A stretch of 64,000 nucleotides of DNA. Origin: Prorocentrum cordatum (lineage: Eukaryota; Sar; Dinophyceae; Prorocentrales; Prorocentraceae). The stretch spans positions 207,304 through 271,303 of the forward strand of contig CAUYUJ010015684.1 in assembly GCA_963575745.1 (NCBI GenBank), read 5' to 3'. Positions 1-10,862 of this stretch are shown here, one piece after another. The notes beneath the pieces were generated by a model. The model searched no databases and was not told the DNA's origin. It saw only the letters and a list, made by a program, of their open reading frames with translations. Every line of letters begins with the position of its first letter. Position 1 is the stretch's first letter. The translations under genes were made by a program, and so were the position numbers.

Positions 1-118
1 CCGCCCTCGCTGCTGAAGGACAAGATCCCAAAGAAGTTTAGCCAGACTTCTGGAACACTCCGCTCAGAAGGGCGTACGTGCTGTCGCATACGAAAATGTT
101 TTCCTGAACCATTTCCTG

Positions 119-1114
119 TTACAAGTTCACTGCATACTGAAGGCGCTGGAGCTCGATGCAAGCACGGATCGCATGGTGGTAGGCAAACTGAGAGGCACTC
201 GGGTACCTGTGCCGCATTTTTTCGAAGAGGGCAATAGCCTCTGCCGGCTCGTTGTTGTACGAGTAAACCCGGATCAGGATGCTGTAAGACTTTATGTTGG
301 GCTCCAGCTTGCGGTGGGCCATCTGCATAAACAGGTGCCGGGCCTCTGCGTACAATCCAAGCTCAGAGCAAGCGCCCATCACTGCGTTGTATGCAGCCAG
401 GTCGGTTTTAAGCCCCAACTCCTCCATTTCGTCGTAAAGCTTTAGCGCGAAGACTGGGTCGGAGCGCTCGTGGGCCACCACGATGAGGCGGTACGCATAT
501 TGGCTGAGAATCCCTCCATTCGCCTTCATCTTCAAGAAGCACTGCACAAGGCTCTCGGGAAGATGCTTACGGTTTTTCCACACACGCAGCACCTGGTTTT
601 GGGAAAAACGCGACGGTGAAAGCCCATGAGCTTGAACTAGATCAAGAAACTGAGATCCAACTTCCCGAATGCGGTTAGTATTGAGGGTGTCTACGACCAG
701 ATTGAAGAAAATGCTGGATACGGCCCTAGGAATGAGATGTGCATCTGGACACGTGCCCTTATCCAACATCTGTTCGAACAAATGCACGGCTGTGTCATGG
801 TCTCCGAGCCTGATGCAATCACGCATCACTTTCAAAACATTTGGGTGACTGTAGGTCACACTCTCCGTCTGCACACCTTCCATCGTACGCATGTCAAACG
901 TGATTCGCTGGTTGTTTTCCCCGAGCGGGCACCCGGAACCGATGGCGTTGGCATGGCAAACGCGCACTTTCTCGGGCGACGATGGTTCCTTGGTGGTGAC
1001 TGCGGGGTTGAATTGGCGCCACCCATCGTAAGCGATCTTGTCGGTCATCGAACTCATCACTTTGGCGGTCCATCCCAGGATCCTCGCACTATCGCGACTG
1101 AGGAGGTCCGCCAC
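119..1114 (-). CDS. Pentatricopeptide repeat (PPR) protein
   Basis: A 331-residue frame with degenerate 35-residue helical-hairpin repeats: about residues 87-124 (HPNVLKVMRDC...FEQMLDKGTCPD), 203-238, 239-273 (AYNAVMGACSELGLYAEA), 274-306 (SYSILIRVYSYNNEPAEA) and a partial last one to the C terminus. PPR proteins bind RNA base by base and in protists usually act in organelle RNA processing; that role is family knowledge, not read here. The frame opens at a GTG, so the true start is uncertain. A possible 3' splice site (TCCGTGCAG before GCACGG) lies just upstream at about 1120, so this may be a 3' exon; the first ATG pair in frame falls near residue 20. No targeting peptide can be judged. It is the only intact-looking host gene in the window and has no identifiable partner beside it. 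Confidence 0.8.
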   Translation of the reverse strand: MADLLSRDSARILGWTAKVMSSMTDKIAYDGWRQFNPAVTTKEPSSPEKVRVCHANAIGSGCPLGENNQRITFDMRTMEGVQTESVTYSHPNVLKVMRDCIRLGDHDTAVHLFEQMLDKGTCPDAHLIPRAVSSIFFNLVVDTLNTNRIREVGSQFLDLVQAHGLSPSRFSQNQVLRVWKNRKHLPESLVQCFLKMKANGGILSQYAYRLIVVAHERSDPVFALKLYDEMEELGLKTDLAAYNAVMGACSELGLYAEARHLFMQMAHRKLEPNIKSYSILIRVYSYNNEPAEAIALFEKMRHRYPSASQFAYHHAIRACIELQRLQYAVNL

Positions 1115-1149
1115 CGTGCCTGCACGGAGTGGGCGTACTAGAATGCTCG

Positions 1150-1800
1150 TTTGTTGTCTGGAAGGTTTCAGTGTGTTCTAAGGCCGCCACCCGCCCCCCC
1201 TCGAAGCGCGAACCCCAAGAAAAACGCCCCCCTGAATTTGCTCTCTGGCCCCTTTTCAGACTCCATCCAGGCAGCCAACATGGCCTCCAAGAGGGCTGCC
1301 AAGACAACCAAGATGACACCAAGGTGGCCTCCGTGGCCCAAGATGGCACAAGGGGCTCCCAAACGGCCTCAGGACGGCTCGAGAGGCTTCCAAAACAGCC
1401 GAAAGGGGCTTCAAGAGGCCCTCTTTGACTGTCCAAGTGTTTTGACGTTCTTCAGACCATCCAAGACGGCCCAAGGGGTCTCCAAGATAGCTCCAAGACA
1501 GCCTCAGAAGGCCCCGCCCCCAAAAGAGCGCCCCGAATCAACCCAAAAAAGACCCGAACAGGGCCCGAAGACAGCCCTAAAGCAATCCAAGGAGGGCACC
1601 AAGACGGCCCAGGAGGCCCCCGAGGCGGTCCCCGAAGGCGTTAGACGGGCCAAGAGCCCCACAAGACAGCCCAACGAGCCTCAAGAGTTGCACGAGAGGC
1701 CCCAAGAGGACCCGCTGAGGCCCCCAACAGGCCCCCAGGAGGCTCCCTGGAGGCCCCCAGGAGGCCCCAAGAGAGTCCTTAAGATGCTTGTTCCTCCTTG
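1150..1800. repeat. Dispersed CAAGAGGCCCC-type repeat, plus orientation
   Basis: A GC-rich stretch built from degenerate 12-15 bp units around CAAGA(G/C)GGCCC. The long open frames through it (proline, arginine and lysine rich) are by-products of the missing stops. The same family recurs at 5.1-6.05, 6.2-6.86, 32.0-32.7, 33.6-34.0, 38.95-39.55, 50.46-50.6 and 51.65-51.85 kb in either orientation, with a small AT-richer core (here near 1430-1460). Confidence 0.75.
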
Positions 1801-1814
1801 TCCTCATGTTCTCC

Positions 1815-1995
1815 CCTCACCTCCTCCTCCTCCTCCTCCTCCTCCTCCTCCTCCTCCTCCTCCTCCTCCTCCTCCTCCCTCCTCCTCCTCCTCCTCCTCC
1901 TCCTCCTCCCCCTCCTCCTCCTCCTCCTCCTCCTCCTCCTCCTCCTCCTCCTCCTCCTCCTCCTCCTCCTCCTCCTCCTCCTCCTCCTCCTCCTC

Positions 1996-2030
<35 letters not shown>

Positions 2031-2092
2031 TCCCTCCTCCTCCTCCTCCTCCTCTGCCTCTTCGTCCTCCTCCTCCTCTGCCGCATCCTCCT
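1815..2092. repeat. CTC trinucleotide microsatellite
   Basis: Almost pure CTC/CCT repeats with a few interruptions. All six frames are open as poly-Ser, Pro, Leu, Glu, Gly or Arg, so no coding is inferred. Confidence 0.97.
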
Positions 2093-2107
2093 CCTGCTGG
2101 ACCTTGA

Positions 2108-2640
2108 ATTATTAATGTATGGATTAGCCTTAGCCTTAACATGTGTATTATACTTCTGATTAGTAGCATGATTAGTCTTAATTTGGCGCGTATGTCTAGT
2201 ATTAATCAGATGTGTGCTAGTATCAGTAATAACGGTATGACTAGCCACCTTAATACTAGTAGTATGAATAATATGACCCATATTTGTGGTAGTATACGTA
2301 GGATTAAAATTAATATGACTAGTAGCCTCAGTTGTATGAATACTGATACAAATAATAATACTGGTAATACGAATAATGGCAATGAGAATATTAAGAATAA
2401 TAACAATGCGAATAGTAATGATAATAGAAATAATGATAGTAGCAGTATTATGAATCTCAATGTTCCTAGCATTACAAGTAATAGTATGTTTCCATGCGTT
2501 TATACGTCTGCTCGCTCTCTCTCATTGATACTAGTGATAGTATGGTTGTTATGTGTAGTATGGTATTATGGTTTGTAATACCTTCCTTGTTGCCCTTCTT
2601 ATTATTAACAGTATTCGCATTATCATTATGATTATTCCTC
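2108..2640. repeat. AT-rich TAGTAT/AATAAT module between CTC tracts
   Basis: Composition changes abruptly from pyrimidine-only repeats to an AT-rich text dominated by TAGTAT, ATTAGTAG, AATAAT and GTATGA words. A module of the same wording sits between CTC tracts at 34.12-34.53 kb and again at about 35.24-35.30 kb. No coding signal. Confidence 0.6.
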
Positions 2641-3205
2641 CTCCTCCAACTGCTCTTCCTCCGCATCTTCGTCCTCGTCGTCCTCGTCGCTCTCCTCCTC
2701 CTCGTCCCCCTCCTCCTACTCCTGCTCCTGCTCCTCCTCCTCCTCCTCCTCCTCCTCCTCCTCCTCCTCCTCCGCCTCCTCCTCCTCCTCCTCCTCCTCC
2801 TCCTCCTCCTCCTCCTCCTCCTCCTCCTCCTCCTCCTCCTCCTCCTCCTCCTCCTCCTCCTCCTCCTCCTCCTCCTCCTCCTCCTCCTCCTCCTCCTCCT
2901 CCTCCTCCTCCTCCTCCTCCTCCTCCTCCTCCTCCTCCTCCTCCTCCTCCTCCTCCTCCTCCTCCTCCTCCTCTCCTCCTCCTCCTCTCCTCCTCCTCCC
3001 CTCCTCCTCCTCCTCCTCCTCCTCCTCCTCCTCCTCCTCCTCCTCCTCCTCCTCCTCCTCCTCCTCCTCCTCCTCCTCCTCCTACTTTTTGCTTGTCCTC
3101 CTCCTCCTCCTCCTCGTCATCCTCCTCCTCCCCCTCCTCTTCCTCCTCCTCCTCCAACTGGTTCTCCTCCTCGTCATCCTCCTCCTCATCCTCCTCCTTC
3201 TCCTG
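2641..3205. repeat. Long CTC trinucleotide microsatellite
   Basis: About 560 bp of CTC/CCT with sparse interruptions, the longest such tract in the window. It abuts the 3' end of the RNase H remnant to its right. Confidence 0.97.
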
Positions 3206-3519
3206 GGAAGGGACCCCAGAGCAGTCTGAACGCAGGAACCCCTCAAAGCCTCCTCCGTCCTTTGAAAGGCACACCTTGCACGGCCGCGGGCCCTGGGAGC
3301 TTCGCTCAACCTAGTGCTGACTTTGGGTGGCTGATTGGTCAAGCCATTTCTGTTTGGCTTGACGGGCCTGGTGCACTCGAATTGTAGTTTCCTCCTGCCT
3401 GTGTCCTTTGGCGGCGGTCCCATACCAGGCTGGAGCCTGCTTGACAAGAAAGATACAGCCAGGAGGGAAGTTAAGACCCTGGACGTTTTATTGTCAAGCT
3501 CAGCTACCTTGCGGCGGTC

Positions 3520-4194
3520 CTCGAATGAGATCTGGGCGATCCTGGCTCCTTCCTCCGCCGCCTTGTCAGATAGCCGTTTTGCTTGCCAATGTATTTGATC
3601 ATACCCTGGGGTCAGGGCATCATCGAGCGAAAGGTGGGACCGAATTTGATGAACAAAAATGGGGCGGACTCCAACTGCCTGCCAAAACACCTACCCCTGG
3701 GCCACCATTTTCTTCTGTTGAGACTGAAGTCCCGCTCGAATGCCATTGACTACACCTTCGGTATCTATGACACACGTAATCAGACCTACTGTCAGCTGTG
3801 CCGCACGGGCGATGGCGAACAGCTCTACTGCTGGAACTGTCTGCCTGTCCGCGTCTAGGCGCCCAAGGCCCCAGCCGACATGCTGGGTGCCTCGAAGGAC
3901 GGCGAAACCCCAGCCACGGCGTCGCAGGCCAGGATCAGCATCGTCTTCGCCCCCAGCCCCAGCCCCGTCCGACCCGACCACGCACCCCGCATCGAGCTCG
4001 TAAGGTTCCACCCTCAAACTTGGATTCGATACGTCGGCTCTCTGAATCGGCACCCAGCAACGAGGCTCAATCCAGGGCCTGGGAGGAAGGCCTCTGAGCC
4101 AGAAGCTTCGGGCTTCAACCGTGCCTTCCTGGGCCTGCCACACCAACTCACGACTGCAGCCGTAGATTTCGAGAGTCGCTGGGCAGGTCCGCAA
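3520..4194 (-). pseudogene. RNase H domain of a decayed non-LTR retrotransposon
   Basis: Reading leftwards, the frame shows SDGAG (first Asp), VPAVELFAIARAAQ (Glu), CVIDTEGVVNGI (Asp), then IRSHLSLDDAL and QAKRLSDKAAEEGA (the SH...N..AD.AA..GA end of type I RNase H, with the usual Asn read as Lys). The frame is continuous from 4194 to the CTC tract except for one TAG at about 3691 between VAQG and VFWQAVG. RNase H removes the RNA strand after reverse transcription. It is probably the 3' end of an element whose other parts lie at 4.2-4.7 and 7.3-12.1 kb on the same strand. The intact motif spacing with a single stop suggests modest age. Confidence 0.72.
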
Positions 4195-4690
4195 CTGCTG
4201 CAGGAGGGTCTCCTCTGGCGCTCCTCACCAGGGACAGCTCCGCGTTGTCCATGGCGGGCGTATGCCTAAAAGCGGTCCCTCGTCACAAGGCACGCACAAA
4301 AAGTCCGCCTCATGAGCGTCCTCCGACTGAATGAGCTGATCGACCAGCTGGTCGAAATCATCCGACGCATGCTGCACAAGGAGAGGAGGAGGCGAGGAGG
4401 ACAAGGAAGAGCCCAGGGAGGGCTGAAAGGGCATGCGGGCTCCCTCTCCAAAACGCCTGGAAATTGGCCAGAGAGCCCCAGAGAGGACAATTTCCAAAAC
4501 CCCAGCCTGATCGTGGGCGCCCTTGGCACGCAGTTCATTCAAACTTCGCAAAAGAACAAACGCGTCAGCTCCGTCTCTGGGACTGCTTCCATGAGATTGC
4601 TTGATGGCTGCCGGCAAGACCAGCTCATCAAGGGCCAAGGGGAGCCAGCAACCCGAAATCGAACAATCGCTCTTGATGAAAAAAACACAA
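4195..4690 (-). pseudogene. Probable upstream remnant of the same non-LTR element
   Basis: Minus-strand frames here (for example the acidic stretch around DDFDQLVDQLIQSEDAHEADFL and a CVPC motif) lie where the linker or zinc region before an RNase H would be. I could not match them firmly to a domain. The assignment rests on position and strand. Confidence 0.35.
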
Positions 4691-4699
4691 TTTAAAAAG

Positions 4700-4844
4700 C
4701 TTAACCGTCTGTATATATATATATATATGTATATATACACATATATATATATGAATATATATATATATATACACACAGATATACACATATACATATACAT
4801 GTACATATACATATGCATATATCTATACATATACATATACATGC

Positions 4845-4902
<58 letters not shown>

Positions 4903-5060
4903 GTACATATACATGTACATATGCATATACATATACATATACACATACATATACATATACATATACGTATACATATACATATATACATATATATATATAT
5001 ATGTTTATACACCTACATGCATACATACATAAACATACATATATGTATAATGGTACACAA
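4700..5060. repeat. ATACAT/ATAT microsatellite
   Basis: A tract of (CATATA)n grading into (TA)n and CATACA at both ends. It interrupts the presumed retroelement remnant. Confidence 0.95.
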
Positions 5061-5107
5061 ATATACTAGAACCATCGCGCGCTCTTCGCGCGCGCTCAGG
5101 TTCTAGC

Positions 5108-6060
5108 CGAGGCCGGGAGGGCGCTGGACGATCTTGGACAACGCTATCAAGCACAGGCGCGCGACGGCATCTGAGGAGCTTCTGGGGTGTTCCGCATGCT
5201 TCGTCAACTGGCTGTTGGAGGCACCTATTGGGTGCCTCCTGGGGGGGCGTCTGAGGGTCCCTTGGGGGCATCGGCTCTGCAATCTGAAGCCGTCATTGGC
5301 CGTCTCGGCTGCGTGGAGGCCGGACTTGAGGCCACCTGCGGCCAGATTGAGGCAATCCGGAAGCCTCCCGGGGGCCTCCTGGAAGCAGTTTTGACGCATC
5401 GAGGGCACTCTTGGGCTATTTTTAAACCTCTTGGACGTCTCCTAGAGGCCTTTTGGGCCCTCGGGAAGCGTTTGGGGTCCTCTTGCGGCCTCCTGTGGGC
5501 CTTTTGGGGGGAACGCTCTGCTGTTGGGTCGCGTTCCCCTTCTTGGGCCTCCCTTTGGGGCTCGTGGGGCCCTCTCGGGCCGTCTCGGGCGCCTCAAGCA
5601 CCGTCTTGGGGCCCTCGCGGGCCGTCTTGGGGCCCTCTTGGAGGCCTCTTCCTCTATATTGGAGCGGTATTGGAAGCCTCTTGGGCCGTCTTGGAGCATC
5701 GGGATGCCAAAAGGCAGAAAACATTAAAACCCGTCAAAGCCCAATCGTAAAACGATGAGTTGTGCCTCTTGGAGCCACCTTGGGAGATCTCTTGGAACCT
5801 CGTCGGCACTCTTGGGAACTTCTTGGGGGCCTCTTGGATCCGATTGGGGGCCTCTTGGGACTTCCCGAGAATCTCTCGGGGTAGAAAGCTCGGACTCTCA
5901 GTGAGTATTTCCCTTCTTGGGCCTCTCTTGGGGCCGTCTTGGGGCCCTCTCGGGCCCTCTTGGGCGCCTCAGGCACCGCCTTGGGGCCCTCGTGGGCCGC
6001 CCAGAGCCCTCTTGGAAGCCGCTTCGGCTATCTTGGAGCTGTCTTGGAGGCCTCTTCCTC
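5108..6060. repeat. Dispersed GGCCTCTTGGGG-type repeat, two copies
   Basis: Degenerate 12-15 bp units around CTTGGGGCC, here in the opposite orientation to the 1.15 kb copy. An AT-richer core at 5702-5755 (GATGCCAAAAGGCAGAAAAC...) separates two arrays and corresponds to cores near 6550, 39370 and, inverted, 33630. A short CTC/TCTC tract follows at 6055-6135. Confidence 0.75.
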
Positions 6061-6220
6061 CTCCTCCTCCCCCTCCTCCTCCACCCACTCCAGCTCTCTC
6101 TCTCTCTCTTTCTCTCTTTCTCCTCCTGATCTTCCTCCTCCTGTAGCGTGTTCCTGAAGGCTCCCGCCGAACATGCTGTGCACAAGTGCAGTCACTGCTC
6201 CCGCCACAGTGCCCTGGGTG

Positions 6221-6860
6221 GTGGGTCAGAGGCCTCATGGGTGTTGGTTTGGATCTCGTGGTTGGCCTGTCGGGGACGTCGTGAAGGCAGTTTCGCAGCT
6301 TCTCGGCAGCCGTTTTGGGACCGTTGTGGGGCCTCCTCGGGTGCCTTTTGGGGGCCTCCTGGGGCCTCTTGGGGGCTCCTTGGGGCCTCCTGGGGCACTC
6401 TTCAAGCGGGAGGGTCGAATTTTGGAGTCGTGGTCCCCCTCTTGGGCGCGTCTTGGGCCGTCTTGGGGCCCTCCAGAGCCGTCTTGAGCCCCTCTTGGAG
6501 GCCTCTTAGGGCTGTCTTGGGGCGTCCGCGGGGGGCCTGTGAGCCGTCGTGGAGCGTTGGAAAGCTGAAAAGGCGGGAAAGGCAAAATGTATCCAAAACC
6601 GTCGTAAATTTATCGACGTTGGCCTCTTGGGGCCCTCTGGGGGGGCCTCTTGGAGGCCTCTTGGAGCGTCTTGGGGGCCTCTTTGGCCGTCTTGGGCTTA
6701 TATTGGGCATCTTGGGGCCCTCTTGGCGCCCTCTTGGGCCTCTTGGAGCCTGCTGGGCCTGTCGTGGAGCGCTCTTGGGGCACTCTTGGGCCGCCTAGGC
6801 TGCTCCAGGGAGGCTCCAGGCCCCCCCCCCGTCCCCCCATGGGGGGTCGGGGCACCTGTC
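6221..6860. repeat. Dispersed repeat copy matching 38.95 kb
   Basis: The left edge (GTGGGTCAGAGGCCTCATGG, then ...TCTCGTGGTTGGCCT) and the internal core (GAAAGCTGAAAAGGCGGGAAAG) match in order and spacing the copy at 38952-39440. This defines a repeat of roughly 400-450 bp with its own non-simple ends. A further GGCCTCTTGG array continues to 6860. Confidence 0.8.
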
Positions 6861-6883
6861 CTGGGGCCCCCAGCCTCGCCGGA

Positions 6884-6929
6884 TATCCATATATATATAT
6901 ATATACATATATGCATACATACATACATA

Positions 6930-6963
<34 letters not shown>

Positions 6964-7283
6964 TATACACGTGCATACATACATACAGACGTACATACAT
7001 ACATACATACATACATACATACATACATACATACATACATACATACATACATACATACATACATACATACAAACATACAAGCATACAAACCTATAAACAT
7101 ACAAACATACAAACATCCATACATATATACACACATACATACATACATACATACAAACATACAAACATACAAACATGCAAACATACAAACATACATACAT
7201 ACATACATACATACATACATACATACATACATGCATACATACATACGTGCGTACATACATACATACATACATGCATGCATGCA

Positions 7284-7317
<34 letters not shown>

Positions 7318-7325
7318 CACACATG
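6884..7325. repeat. ACAT tetranucleotide microsatellite
   Basis: About 440 bp of (CATA)n/(ACAT)n with CAAACATA variants. The right edge meets retroelement-like sequence directly. Confidence 0.97.
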
Positions 7326-7339
7326 TGTTGGGTTGTTCA

Positions 7340-7560
7340 GGATTCCATCCCGCTTCAAACAAGCAGGCGGCCGTGGCGGCTACGAAGCCACTAGCCCGTT
7401 CCCAGCGGGTTTCCGCCTCTTCCAATCGGCCTCGAACTTGGCCCCAAGCTACTCGGAGTGCATGCTCGCTGACATGCAAGAGAGAAGGACATAAAAAGGC
7501 CATCTGCCTCAAAACTCTAAACCGGGTTGAAATCATAGGGTCACGGCTGGGGCCCTGAAA
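7340..7560 (-). pseudogene. Fragment of non-LTR ORF2 downstream of the RT
   Basis: The minus frame reads ...RGRLEEAETRWERASG, then FVAATAACLFEAGWNP. This resembles the conserved helix-GW-P linker between reverse transcriptase and RNase H in dinoflagellate non-LTR elements. It ends abruptly at the ACAT tract. Assignment is by family resemblance only. Confidence 0.45.
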
Positions 7561-8198
7561 CGCACACCTCAACAGTCGTGGCGCACCCACCTTCTTTACG
7601 CCCCACATTGCTTGCCATGGCCGAGATGGCCTGCATCGGCATCGTCGGACTAGTTAGCATCCGATGCTTCACATCCTATGCTTCACAACCCCAGCCCAGA
7701 GGGCCTGTGGATACCAGCCAGTCCTGACTAGGGATCCGTTTTGACCACGCGTTTGATATAGGCAGCGCGATGGGAGGCCTTGGAGAAACGCTCCCGTGGA
7801 GCACCCTTCCCACCGCGCCCATGCCGAATTCCTTTCCAGCGCGGTCCCCCCGCAGGATGCGACCTGCCGAGGCCAGATCAGCCAAAAGCTGGGAAGCCTG
7901 AGCACTAGAATTCGATGGGACCTGACTCTTGCTGGCAAGGCTAAAACCACCAGTCTTCAGCAGGTCAGCTAAGCCACCGCCGTTTCACGACCGTTTCAGC
8001 CTCGCCCACGCGTCTATGGTTCAGGTCGCCCACCCAGGACTCCAAGGCCAAGGGCACATTGGCAGCACGCGGTGTCTCCAGGATATCCCAGAGGGCCATT
8101 TTGGAGATGTCGACGCCCTGCGGGCACTCCGCCAGGAGATTGCGCCGCGGGAGACCGCTGTCCGAAATCGCACCCGAAGCTCCGAGCCTGCGCGGAGC
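7561..8198. other. Unassigned sequence inside the retroelement remnant
   Basis: No domain is recognised. Minus-strand frames are short and broken. A piece near 8040-8070 (PLALESWVGDLNHR) may be decayed ORF2. Confidence 0.4.
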
Positions 8199-8904
8199 TC
8201 AGCTCACGTCAACGGCAAGAAGAGGAGGCATAAGCGGATAGCCAACTCGCTGAGCCACGCTGGCTACTGACTCCCACTGAACATGGCCACGCAATCTCCA
8301 GACCCCACAGAACTGAATCCAGCTGACGCCCAGTGCTGCGGCCACCTCGCAATGGGTCTGGCGGAGTGAAGACGCCCGCAGAGCTGAGGGGCCCCACACG
8401 GCTCGGCCCCAGTGCAACGTTCGCTCCCGAGACCTATTTGGGATTATACATCGTCGCGCTCGCCCTCAGACGCGATGCAAACCCGGGTAAATACACGCGG
8501 ACGGTCAGCCTCGCCTGGGGAGGCCAGGTCAAGCCTGCTTCAACTGCGCGCAACAGGCCAAGTAATTCCTGGAGGGCGTCGGAGGGCAGCTTGAACCAAT
8601 CGCGAGGATTCTGGGGGTCCGCCCCATGGCCGACCCAGGGCCCACAGCTCGCGAAGGCGTCCGGAACTTGGCCCCCTGCGTGCTCGCCCCTATCAGCTTG
8701 GCACCTGCTGGCTAGCCGCCGAAGCCCCCCCCCGCCACGCGGGGCAGGGCATCTGAGGTCCTGCTCGCCACAGTTCCCCCCGACGCCGGCACGCCGCGCC
8801 CGCGGCCCCATCAGGACCGAGGCCCCCACCCCCCACGTCTCACAATGAAAATGTAAAGCACAGCCCCCTCCAGCCAGAGACCGGCACATCCGGCCTTTAA
8901 ACAT
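8199..8904 (-). pseudogene. Decayed reverse transcriptase region of a non-LTR element
   Basis: At 8434-8904 the minus frame ends with NPRDWFKLPSDALQELLGLL, then RAVEAGLTWPPQ, a pattern typical of the N-terminal RT region of dinoflagellate non-LTR elements (the stretch before the lysine-proline motif). The 8199-8417 frame, in another phase, continues with an ALR...GYPL pattern like the later palm. No intact catalytic Asp pair is visible. It lies in order after the endonuclease pieces at 9.6-10.55 kb. Confidence 0.5.
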
Positions 8905-9595
8905 GCTGAAGATGCTCGCGAGAAGAATGCCTCAAGTGATCGAACTGCAAGGCAGTTCCACCCGCAAGCCTTGCCCCCAAGCGAGAGGGCTTCCTCGCGG
9001 AGGGCGCCATCGCGCCCGTCGCCGAGAAGACGAGGGGGGAGAGAAACTCGACCCAGGAGGGCAGTCGCGCGAGTTGCGTTCCCTAGCGCTTGCTCGCCCA
9101 TTCCTGTAAACGCCCCCCCACCACCGGACTGAGACTGGAATGAAGCGCAAGCCAAACTGAAAGATTAGACGCTTCTGCCAGCCAGCCGCCCTACTCGGCG
9201 GCAACCAGCGGCGCCCGCCGGACCTGGGCGCGCCAGCCGCGGCGCGCGCTGGAACGATCACAACTGCGCGCGGCATCGCGATTTAACTGGAGGGGCTCCG
9301 AGGCAAGACCCAAATTCACGCAGGCTCTCTCCGAAGCTCGCTGGGCTTCACTGGCGCCTTCCATCGGGGGTCTCCCTCGCCTCTCCCGAGGAGGGGAGCC
9401 GCGCGAGACCGGCGAAAATCCCCGGGCCCGCCGGGCCCCGCGCCCCGAAGACAGCGGGGGGAGGGCCGAGAGAGGACAGCGCGTCACTGTGCCAGTCTGG
9501 AGACCTCCGGGGCGCCCGCGAAGCCGGCACGGGGCTGGGCCCAAGCCGACCGGGGGCCCCAATGGGGCCAGATGGCCGGGCCAAGGCCTTCCGAT
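8905..9595. other. GC-rich unassigned sequence between endonuclease and RT remnants
   Basis: Very GC-rich, with open frames on both strands that look compositional. No motif recognised. It may be eroded ORF2 sequence or an insertion. Confidence 0.4.
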
Positions 9596-9599
9596 ACAA

Positions 9600-9790
9600 G
9601 CTAAAATCGTTCGGGCGTGGACCTCGCCAATGAGATAGCGGAAGCTCGCTTGAAGATACGCGCGCGCACCGCCCGCCGCTGTCTCGTCGATCTTCATGCC
9701 CCAGTCGCCAGCGACGACGAACTGCTCGCCCCTGGTCTTGACATAGCCCGCGACTTCAGCCAACAACGCGACACTTTCGCTCCGAAACAC
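9600..9790 (-). pseudogene. C-terminal part of an APE-type endonuclease (non-LTR)
   Basis: The minus frame begins SVALLAEVAGYVKTRGEQF, then VVAGDWGMKIDET. This is the GDxN strand of endonuclease/exonuclease/phosphatase folds, with GDWG in place of GDFN or GDWN. The endonuclease nicks target DNA to prime reverse transcription. The N-terminal half lies at 10225-10551, separated by satellite DNA. Confidence 0.55.
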
Positions 9791-9822
9791 GACGCAAAAA
9801 AATATAAAAACCCAATCAGGGC

Positions 9823-10115
9823 TATAAGGCTATAGGGCTATAGGGCTATAGGGCTATTGAGCTATAGGGCTAAAGAGCTATAGGGCTATAGAATTGCAGG
9901 GCTATCGGGCGATTGGGCTATTGGGCTATTGGGCTATAGGGCTACACGGCTTAGGGCTATAACGCTATAGGGCGATAGGGCGCCCGCGGGCACTCCCGGG
10001 CACCCCCGGGCACGCCCGGGCACCTGGGCACCCGGGCACCCGGGCACCCCCGGGCACCCCCCGGGCACCCAGGCCCCGGGCACCCCCGGGCACCCAGGCA
10101 CCTGGGCGTGCAGCG
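9823..10115. repeat. GGGCTATA and GGGCACCC minisatellites
   Basis: At 9823-9980 about fifteen units of GGGCTATA with variants; at 9981-10110 units of GGGCACCC/CCGGGCAC. They split the endonuclease frame of the surrounding retroelement remnant, so they expanded or arrived after it. Confidence 0.95.
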
Positions 10116-10224
10116 AAAATCGGCGACAAACCTAACCTAATCGTATGAATCCGCTAGGACCCCTACAGAGACAAGCTCTGGTTGGGGAAATATCGATCTC
10201 CACCATTCGCATGACCTGGCTGGC

Positions 10225-10551
10225 TCAGTGAGTGCCACCTGCAGCATGCCCTGCTTTGACCGCCTGCTTGACCTCAGGATGGAGTGGCCTGCGCCGAGGA
10301 AGATTGCGGACAAGTGCCCATACTCCACCATGAAAGCGCCCGCGCGATGTGCCAACTGCTTGATGCGAAGCCGTGGCCCAGTCCAACTTCCTCAACCGCT
10401 TGACGGCATCCACGTGCTGTGGCGCGCGCAAATGATGCTCCGCAATCCTGATGAGGTCAGCACGCTGGAAACCGCTCTCTTGCCGGTCATAGTCCCACGC
10501 CTTCTGCCCCCACGAAGTTCCCATGTGGGTCGCGAGGCTGAGCCAGCTCAA
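10225..10551 (-). pseudogene. N-terminal part of an APE-type endonuclease (non-LTR)
   Basis: The minus frame reads TSWGQKAWDYDRQESGFQRA, then DLIRIAEHHL...LDWATASHQA...GGVWALVRN. This is the N-terminal endonuclease pattern of dinoflagellate non-LTR elements, with a catalytic-type Glu in IAEHH and the GGV strand. The frame stops near the GGGCTATA tract. It belongs with the pieces at 9.6-9.79 and 8.2-8.9 kb. Confidence 0.55.
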
Positions 10552-10862
10552 CCCGTCTAGCTCGTCCTGAAACCCATGTCAAACCAATTCCCCTCCCTGC
10601 TCCTATCCCCCTCCCTGCTCCCGCCCCCGTTCCAAAGGCCTCAAATGGTGGCCTGGGCCGCCCCACTGGGCCCGAAATCCTCAGGGACGGCGCAGGGAAT
10701 GAGCGCAGCGGCGGCGCCCACGTCGTCTGCGCCAGGGGCGCCGGTGCTCGCCGCGGGGCTGCTAAAGGCACGCTGAGGATGGCCTCAACGAGCTTGGCGC
10801 CCCCTTTGAGTTGTTCGCGAACGTTAACGCGGCCAGGAGGAGCAGCAGCAGGATCCACAGCA
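10552..10862. other. Linker between ORF1 and ORF2 remnants
   Basis: GC-rich. The ORF1-like frame appears to run into it, with proline and alanine rich composition. No domain seen. Confidence 0.35.

Noticed and set aside
1151-2281. Long open frames through CTC tracts (poly-Ser, Pro, Leu, Glu, Gly, Arg)
   Set aside because: All six frames are open in a trinucleotide repeat lacking stops; there are no domains and no bias for any frame.
8095-8106. GCCATTTTGG as a second spliced-leader relict
   Set aside because: Only a 10-base match without the GTA or CTC flanks; expected by chance at this length.
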